This document shows positions 1 to 4,153 of a stretch of DNA of 5,433 bases, one piece after another. Every line of letters starts with the position of its first letter. The first letter of the stretch is position 1. The notes below the pieces were generated by a model. The model had not been told where the DNA came from. It made no database searches and saw nothing but the letters and a program-made list of their open reading frames with translations. Both the position numbers and the translations under genes were made by a program. The DNA comes from an uncultured Lachnospiraceae bacterium (GTDB lineage Bacteria; Bacillota_A; Clostridia; Lachnospirales; Lachnospiraceae), in the NCBI GenBank assembly GCA_947302185.1, contig CAMYVI010000183.1:1-5433 (forward strand). Direction: 5' to 3'.

Positions 1-62
1 ATGCCTTATAGCTCTGCCGTCATTTTTCAGCTTCTTTGTAAGGTTTTCGGTTGAATGGTTTT

Positions 63-74
63 GCAAACGTTTGC
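63..74. promoter_or_regulatory. LacI/PurR-type operator palindrome
   Basis: GCAAACGTTTGC is a perfect 12-bp palindrome with the central CG typical of operators bound by LacI/GalR-family regulators, and it equals the core of the E. coli PurR box. It lies at about +8 to +19 relative to the predicted start of the leftward promoter, a classic place for repression. It fits the CcpA cre consensus only loosely. Which regulator binds is unknown. Confidence 0.6.
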
Positions 75-87
75 TTTCGATGGTTTA

Positions 88-116
88 GTTATATCACACG
101 CTAAATTCCGCGTCAA
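88..116 (-). promoter_or_regulatory. Strong SigA/sigma70-type promoter reading off the left edge
   Basis: On the minus strand TTGACG (111-116) is separated by exactly 17 bases from TATAAC (88-93); each box matches five of six consensus bases. The DNA upstream of the -35 is rich in A and T. Transcription should start near 81 and run left out of the window, so the controlled gene is not visible. At least 80 bases of leader precede it. Confidence 0.75.
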
Positions 117-198
117 TAAAACAAATACAGCTCGCAATTCATTTCATTAAGTTGTGATTTTTTCGGGATTTTATGCAAGATTTTGCAGTTTTTGTTGC

Positions 199-218
199 AT
201 CAGTTCCACCGAACTGAT
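199..218. repeat. Small inverted repeat ATCAGTTC-CACC-GAACTGAT
   Basis: A perfect 8-bp inverted repeat with a 4-base loop, followed on the plus strand by AATTTT. It could be a weak rightward terminator or a protein binding site upstream of the leftward promoter at 88-116. Nothing else in the window decides between these. Confidence 0.45.
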
Positions 219-263
219 AATTTTCCTCATACCGAAGTAACCATTTACATATAAAGCTCTCTT

Positions 264-318
264 AAAAAAAGGAAGAGCTCATCATGACTGAACAATCCTG
301 TCATGTTGAACTCTTCCT
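264..318 (-). terminator. Intrinsic terminator of the peptidase gene
   Basis: Leftward of the peptidase stop codon, an 18-bp stem (271-288 with 300-317, two mismatches; lower stem GGAAGAG/CTCTTCC) with an 11-base loop is followed on the minus strand by seven T residues (complement of 264-270). This is a standard Rho-independent terminator, starting about 70 bases after the stop codon at 387. Confidence 0.88.
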
Positions 319-386
319 GAAGCTGTCACAGCCCTTACATTCCGTTTTAGCACAGCACAGCTGAAATCTGAATTACAGGCGCTGAC

Positions 387-1733
387 TTATTTTGCCGCGA
401 ACCCAAGCTCCGTCGCCGACGGCAGCCCATATGCGCTGTCAGCTGATGTCACCGCACGGACAATCGCCTCGCTCAGTACCTCCGCGCCAAGAGAACCGAC
501 CAGATCCTGATCTGCACTCACCTCTCCGACAGAGACCGCATAGATGCTGTCACCGTCCGCGGAGGTATGGACAGGATTGATGGATCTTGCATAGCCGTCG
601 TGTCCCATCCCGGCGATTTTGCAGAGCTGAGATTTGTTGAAATTTGCATTTGTAATAATCACCGCAATAGTCGTATTGCCGGTGAACTTGTTATCGACTG
701 CTTCAATCGAAGCGCTCATGGATTCCATTGTGCTCGCGAGCTTCGTTTTGTCCTCGCTGAGAAGGCCGGCTATCTGGTTCCCGGTCTTCCAGTCGTAGAT
801 ATCACCCAGGGCGTTGACGACCACGATCGCTCCGATCTGCAGATCGCCAACCTGAACGGCATAGCTGCCGACGCCCGTCTTCATGGCTCTTTCCATGCCG
901 GTGATCTTTCCGACAGAGGCACCGCATCCTGCCCCGTAGTTGCCGTCCTTGTAGTTCGGATTTTCAAATGCCGCTTTCGCTGCCTCATATCCCATCTGAC
1001 TATCCGGCCGCACATCCGCTGCGCCTACAGTGAGATCATATATATCCGACTGCACCACGAGCGGCACCTTCGCGACGCCGGTGTCGAAGCCGATGTCGTG
1101 TTCTTCCAGATAATCCATGACGCCATTTGCCGCACCCAGGCCGAATGCGCTGCCGCCTGACAGAACGATGGAGTGTATCTGCTGCATGGACATCAGGGGA
1201 TTCAGCATCTGGCTGTCTCTGGAGGCAGGTCCGCCGCCGCGCACATCGAGACCGGCCCGCATGCCGTTTTCAGAAATGAGGACAGTCATGCCGGTGGCGG
1301 CTTCTTCGTTTTCGACCTGACCGATGCGGAGCGGCTGAATGTCGGTCACTTTGATTTCTTTCAGTTTCATGAAGGCTTCGCCGGATGCGGACATGATAGC
1401 TGTACTTGCGACTGAATTGTTCTTTTGCCCGGTTGTGTTCCGGGTTTCCGAATCTGATCCGGCGGCATTTGATTCGTCTGCATCTGTTTTCGTGTCGGCT
1501 GCCTCCGCCGCTTCCGTTTTCACCTCATCCGTTTTTACAGAGGCTGATTCTGCCGTTTCTGCCGTTTCTGCTTTTCCGGTATCCGGGTTTGCAGCAGACG
1601 ATTCCGCCGTATTGTTGCTCTCCATGACGTCCTTCATCCCTTCTTCCGTTTTGGTTTCCGCAGCACCTGTGCAGCCGACGAGAAGCGATGCGCAGAATAT
1701 TGTCGCGATTGTGTGAATCATCTTCATATTCAT
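387..1733 (-). CDS. Lipoprotein P1-family (DmpA/NylC-like, MEROPS S58) self-processing peptidase
   Basis: A 448-residue exported hydrolase. The N-terminus (MNMKMIHTIATIFCASLLVG then C21) is a lipoprotein signal with lipobox LVGC, so the protein should be anchored by C21 to the outer face of the membrane. Residues 22 to about 120 form an Ala/Thr/Glu/Ser/Asp-rich spacer without aromatic residues, probably disordered. The catalytic domain (about 124-448) shows family signatures: RIGQV, RGGGPASRDSQML, LSGGSAFGLGAANGVMDYLEE (191-211), GAGCGASVGK (267-276), GNTTIAVIITNA (352-363) and GHDGYARSINPVHTSADGD (377-395). In this N-terminal-nucleophile family the precursor cuts itself to expose a Ser or Thr. 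By comparison with NylC (Asn/Thr) the cut here would fall between N353 and T354, giving alpha and beta chains. Relatives are aminopeptidases or amide hydrolases, and the substrate here cannot be inferred. It appears to be a single-gene unit with its own ribosome site, a likely promoter and a terminator. Confidence 0.93.
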   Translation of the reverse strand: MNMKMIHTIATIFCASLLVGCTGAAETKTEEGMKDVMESNNTAESSAANPDTGKAETAETAESASVKTDEVKTEAAEAADTKTDADESNAAGSDSETRNTTGQKNNSVASTAIMSASGEAFMKLKEIKVTDIQPLRIGQVENEEAATGMTVLISENGMRAGLDVRGGGPASRDSQMLNPLMSMQQIHSIVLSGGSAFGLGAANGVMDYLEEHDIGFDTGVAKVPLVVQSDIYDLTVGAADVRPDSQMGYEAAKAAFENPNYKDGNYGAGCGASVGKITGMERAMKTGVGSYAVQVGDLQIGAIVVVNALGDIYDWKTGNQIAGLLSEDKTKLASTMESMSASIEAVDNKFTGNTTIAVIITNANFNKSQLCKIAGMGHDGYARSINPVHTSADGDSIYAVSVGEVSADQDLVGSLGAEVLSEAIVRAVTSADSAYGLPSATELGFAAK

Positions 1734-1744
1734 GGTTTTTATTT

Positions 1745-1750
1745 CTCCTT
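1745..1750 (-). promoter_or_regulatory. Ribosome binding site of the peptidase gene
   Basis: AAGGAG on the minus strand lies 11 bases before the ATG at 1733. This is slightly long but supports the first of three closely spaced in-frame ATGs (MNMKM), since the later two would be 17 and 23 bases away. Confidence 0.75.
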
Positions 1751-1789
1751 GTTTTTGTCCGACTGTAATGAGTAGAATTCCGGTATCGC

Positions 1790-1857
1790 CTAACTATGAT
1801 TATACTCTTAATCGGGGGTGCCCGAAAGTCCCTTATGGGAACCGAAAAGGATGGGGA
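1790..1857. repeat. Duplicated unit A, copy 1
   Basis: These 68 bp recur at 2009-2076 with a single difference (A at 1810, G at 2029). On the minus strand the unit contains TATAAT, the probable -10 box of the peptidase gene. This copy is the one next to the gene. Confidence 0.95.
1799..1827 (-). promoter_or_regulatory. Probable promoter of the peptidase gene
   Basis: On the minus strand there is a perfect TATAAT (1799-1804). Seventeen bases upstream lies only a poor -35 match (TTTCGG, 1822-1827), and there is no extended TG. A start near 1792 would give a leader of about 60 bases before the ATG at 1733. The -10 box is strong but the -35 is weak, so an activator may be needed, or the match may be chance. 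Confidence 0.5.
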
Positions 1858-1887
1858 GCGCCGAGGGGCTCCGAGAGGCTCCCTAAA

Positions 1888-1966
1888 AGGATCCCCAAGG
1901 GACCCCCAGGAGGGACGGTTCTTACCGATTAAGAACCGTCCCTCCTGGGGACCTCTTGGGGATCCT
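1888..1966. repeat. Second GGGACGGTTCTTA hairpin element
   Basis: An imperfect inverted repeat: arms of 37 bases (1888-1924 and 1930-1966) around the 5-base loop CCGAT, with three non-matching positions, one of which would be a G-U pair in RNA. The inner part, GGGACGGTTCTTA and its complement, is shared with the palindrome at 4067-4143. Most of the element lies in the 105 bp that distinguish the interrupted A1-B1 junction from the plain A2-B2 junction. Its right arm uses bases of unit B (GGGGATCC). It would also form a strong hairpin in any leftward transcript started at the upstream TATAAT copy. Confidence 0.85.
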
Positions 1967-2010
1967 CTCGATGGTCTCTCCGATCTCTCAAGAGAAATCC
2001 CGAATCAGCT
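1957..2010 (-). pseudogene. Duplicated unit B, copy 1: remnant copy of the helicase 3' end
   Basis: These 54 bp are identical to 2071-2124, 114 bp away. On the minus strand they include the last codons of the helicase gene (LIRDFS and the TGA stop) plus the bases just after it. Because copy 2 is continuous with the helicase gene, copy 1 is the duplicated fragment. It has no coding role. Confidence 0.88.
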
Positions 2011-2076
2011 AACTATGATTATACTCTTGATCGGGGGTGCCCGAAAGTCCCTTATGGGAACCGAAAAGGATGGGGA
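2009..2076. repeat. Duplicated unit A, copy 2
   Basis: This is the second copy of the 68-bp unit, 219 bp from the first. It leads directly into unit B through the sequence TGGGGATCC with nothing between them, so it shows the uninterrupted A-B junction. It carries a second TATAAT on the minus strand (2018-2023). Confidence 0.95.
2018..2046 (-). promoter_or_regulatory. Duplicated copy of the peptidase promoter
   Basis: The tandem duplication gives a second TATAAT at 2018-2023 with the same weak -35 (TTTCGG, 2041-2046). If active, it would make a transcript with about 220 extra leader bases carrying the hairpin at 1888-1966. It is otherwise sequence-identical to the gene-proximal copy across the core elements. 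Confidence 0.35.
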
Positions 2077-2124
2077 TCCTCTCGATGGTCTCTCCGATCT
2101 CTCAAGAGAAATCCCGAATCAGCT
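2071..2124 (-). repeat. Duplicated unit B, copy 2 (the real helicase 3' end)
   Basis: This copy joins the helicase reading frame at 2102-2124 and contains its true stop codon (2102-2104). The perfect identity with copy 1 implies that the duplication is young. At the duplication joint the two flanks share only CT (2009-2010). Confidence 0.93.
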
Positions 2125-4042
2125 GCATCCCTCGTCTGAATGCAAGCGGAAAAACAGATGTCCGCTCCTCCCCGGAATCGAACTCCACGCAAAATCTGCC
2201 CGACTTCCCGAATACTCCCTCCCGGTCATATTCCACATCACTGATCACGCCCGCCCCGTATTGATCCGATAAAACGCGCATTCCTATAATCAGTTCGAAA
2301 TCACTGTCCGCGCCCGGAAATATTCCGTCATCTCCCGGTTCGGCAACAGGCCGCCTTCGTCTCTGCACCCGTCCGTCTGTCAGCCCGTCTCTGTCCCGCT
2401 CGGAAGCCAGTTCCTCTGCGAAAGTCGATTTACCTTCCGTAAATGTAAAAATATTCAGCTGATTTACAGCTCTCGTAATCCCCACATAAAACAGGCGCCG
2501 CTCCTCCTCCAGCTCCTTCTTCTCATTCCGATCCGCATACCTCTTCGCTTTCGGCACCTGCGAGGGAAACACCCCGTCACATACATCCATAAGGAACACA
2601 CGATCATATTCCAGCCCTTTGGCCGAATGGATGGTGGAAAGTACAAACGGGCAGCTGTAATCCGGCTGCTCCTCCGTAAGTATTTTCTGCAAATGCGCCA
2701 GCCTCTCAAGAAAGCTCTCCACCGTCATTTCATTGTAAGCCAGCTGTCTTAAAATGAAGAGCTTATTTCCGTCTAAGTTGCTGCGTTCAAGATACTCTCC
2801 GTACCCGCAGGGCTTCTCAATGCGAAATATCGCTTTCGAAGGACGTTCCTTCCGCATGCTCCGCAGGTTTGTTGAGAGGGCTCTGCATTTGCCCATGACC
2901 ATTCCGTTTATGCCGCCGACATACTCCGCAGCCTCCAGGACCGCGATATCTTTTTTCCGGCTCATACGGCATAACTTCTCGGCCTGGTCTTTCCTGAGAA
3001 ATGTCTGACATTTGTAATAAATCTGCATAAACAGGTCTGTGTCTTTAGGATCCAGTGCAAATCGCATGATGTGGATTACATCCAAAACAACGCGATTCGT
3101 GAATAATGTCATGTCCGTGTTCTTAATCCTGTACGGTACAGATTGTCTGTCCAGCCGGTCTACAAGCGGGAGCACACTCTCGTTATTCCTGTACAGGACA
3201 GCGGTCTCCAGAATTCTCGCGGACGCACGGGCGCCCGGCATCGGATTTTCGTCTCGGACTGCCGTGCTTACTGCCGATGACGTACCCGCTTCCGGCGGCA
3301 TACCGCCGTTCCGGTCATGCTCTGCTCTGCACCCTTGCGCCACTTTGGCGAGATATGCATACTGGCCCGATCGGTTTTTAAGTTCTATGTAGTTAATATC
3401 GGGACCTTCCCCTCTCGCAGCCACCATGTGTTTGTCATGGCGTGCCTCATTGTGCCTGATAAAAGCATCAGCGGCTGATACAATCTTCGCATTTGACCGA
3501 TAATTCCTGTCCATGACCAGCACCTGTGCACCCGGACGATTTTTCTCAAAATCCAGCAGCGCTTCGGGGTATGCAGCCCTGAACCCGTAGATACTCTGGT
3601 CCTCATCGCCCACCATGAACAGGTTTCCGTCCGGACCGGCCAGAAGGTCGATTATGCAGTGCTGAATCTTTGACGTATCCTGTGCTTCATCAACGCAGAT
3701 GTATCTGTATTTTTCTCTGTAAAATCGAAGAAGATCAGGCTGGCGCTTAAGGATTCGGTAAGCGTAAATCATCTGGTCATCGTAGTCCATCAGCTGATTG
3801 GCTTTCAGCGCATTTTCATAATCCCTGAGTATGTCAGAGAGAGGGATATCTTCTGCTTCTCCGAGTTTTTCTGTTTCCTCTTCTGTCAGCATCATGTTTT
3901 TGCTGTAGGCAATGAGCATCTGTGTATTTTTCACTTCACTTTCGGTCGGATACTCTGAAAGATGCTTCTTCATAATATCGATAAGGAGCCTTCCTGCCCC
4001 TTTTTCGTCCGACAGAAGGGAAAATGGTCTCTTCCCGATCAT
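2102..4042 (-). CDS. UvrD/PcrA-type DNA helicase lacking its N-terminus (probably a truncated, non-functional gene)
   Basis: This superfamily 1A helicase would unwind DNA 3' to 5' in repair. In the 646-residue frame I see motif II (VDEAQD, 117-122), motif III (GDEDQSIYGFRA, 145-156), motif IV (NYRSN, 180-184), the strand AVLYRNN (281-287), motif V (STIHSAKGLEYD, 469-480), motif VI (RLFYVGITRA, 516-525) and a C-terminal Tudor-like region (about 586-640), as in PcrA/UvrD. The Q motif, Walker A (GxGKT) and motif Ia are missing, about 100 residues by comparison with the family. The ATG at 4042 is the first in-frame start after a TAA inside the palindrome. It has no properly spaced ribosome site, only GGAAGA directly against the ATG. 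The in-frame codons upstream of it (RFCINQYGR) still look like family sequence, so the gene was cut at about 4066. Without Walker A it should not hydrolyse ATP. The undamaged remainder suggests a recent event or a misjoined assembly. Residues 236-280 form a non-conserved, low-complexity insert. Confidence 0.85.
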   Translation of the reverse strand: MIGKRPFSLLSDEKGAGRLLIDIMKKHLSEYPTESEVKNTQMLIAYSKNMMLTEEETEKLGEAEDIPLSDILRDYENALKANQLMDYDDQMIYAYRILKRQPDLLRFYREKYRYICVDEAQDTSKIQHCIIDLLAGPDGNLFMVGDEDQSIYGFRAAYPEALLDFEKNRPGAQVLVMDRNYRSNAKIVSAADAFIRHNEARHDKHMVAARGEGPDINYIELKNRSGQYAYLAKVAQGCRAEHDRNGGMPPEAGTSSAVSTAVRDENPMPGARASARILETAVLYRNNESVLPLVDRLDRQSVPYRIKNTDMTLFTNRVVLDVIHIMRFALDPKDTDLFMQIYYKCQTFLRKDQAEKLCRMSRKKDIAVLEAAEYVGGINGMVMGKCRALSTNLRSMRKERPSKAIFRIEKPCGYGEYLERSNLDGNKLFILRQLAYNEMTVESFLERLAHLQKILTEEQPDYSCPFVLSTIHSAKGLEYDRVFLMDVCDGVFPSQVPKAKRYADRNEKKELEEERRLFYVGITRAVNQLNIFTFTEGKSTFAEELASERDRDGLTDGRVQRRRRPVAEPGDDGIFPGADSDFELIIGMRVLSDQYGAGVISDVEYDREGVFGKSGRFCVEFDSGEERTSVFPLAFRRGMQLIRDFS

Positions 4043-4062
4043 TCTTCCATATTGATTGATGC

Positions 4063-4143
4063 AAAATCGGGGACGGTTCTTAACAGGCGGGGACGGTTCT
4101 TAACCGTTAAGAACCGTCCCCGCCTGTTAAGAACCGTCCCCGA
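4063..4143 (-). terminator. Possible carB transcript terminator formed by the palindrome
   Basis: Read leftward from carB, the RNA meets a very stable 38-bp stem beginning 11 bases after the stop codon, then only four U residues (complement of 4063-4066) before GC. The stem is far longer than a normal intrinsic terminator and the U tract is short. Termination or pausing is therefore plausible but not assured, and any terminator role may be incidental to the repeat. Confidence 0.35.
4067..4143. repeat. 77-bp perfect palindrome built from four copies of a 16-bp unit
   Basis: Two 38-base arms (4067-4104 and 4106-4143) are exact reverse complements around a single central base at 4105. Each arm holds the unit GGGGACGGTTCTTAAC twice as direct repeats 20 bp apart (4069-4084 and 4089-4104; inverted at 4106-4121 and 4126-4141). 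The same core, GGGACGGTTCTTA, forms the heart of the hairpin at 1888-1966, so this is a dispersed family. It resembles a REP/MITE-type non-autonomous element; I infer this from its structure, and no transposase is present in the window. On the minus strand the stem is followed by TTTT, so it could also end carB transcription. Helicase-like sequence begins at its left border. Confidence 0.93.
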
Positions 4144-4153
4144 AGAGAGGTCT

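Larger units (their letters stand above)
1..263. other. Intergenic region without a visible gene
   Basis: AT-rich DNA left of the peptidase terminator. It contains the leftward promoter, the operator and one small inverted repeat. The only ATG on the minus strand near the edge (21-23) opens a five-codon frame (MTAEL, stop at 6-8) with no good ribosome site; it may be meaningless or a tiny leader. The gene served by the promoter most likely begins beyond position 1. Confidence 0.6.
1734..2101. other. Rearranged intergenic region between helicase and peptidase
   Basis: These 368 bp contain no credible gene. On the plus strand the order is A1 (1790-1857), an extra segment with a hairpin, B1 (1957-2010), A2 (2009-2076), then B2 (2071-2124), which runs into the helicase tail. 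A carries the peptidase promoter -10 element and B carries the helicase 3' end. The segment is therefore a tandem duplication of the natural helicase-peptidase junction with one copy interrupted. A plus-strand open frame crosses it (1796-2272), but it repeats its own peptide because of the duplication and resembles nothing I know. Confidence 0.8.

Noticed and set aside
321..362. Weak inverted repeat AGCTGT ... ACAGCT between the peptidase stop and its terminator
   Set aside because: Only six bases per arm with a long loop; expected by chance and not needed given the strong terminator beside it.
567..1160. Plus-strand open frame of 197 codons
   Set aside because: It is antisense to the catalytic domain of the P1 peptidase; the His/Arg/Cys-rich translation is typical of a complement-strand shadow.
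1890..1964. Hairpin as the terminator of the helicase transcript
   Set aside because: No run of T follows the stem on either strand, and the element is better explained as part of the repeat family.
1796..2272. Plus-strand frame of 158 codons containing the same 20-residue peptide twice
   Set aside because: The repeated peptide comes from the tandem DNA duplication; the frame covers a promoter region, a hairpin and the antisense of the helicase end.
4067..4143. CRISPR-like array because of four copies of a 16-bp unit
   Set aside because: The units are arranged as two direct and two inverted copies with 4-bp spacers that are themselves part of the palindrome; there are no unique spacers and no cas genes.
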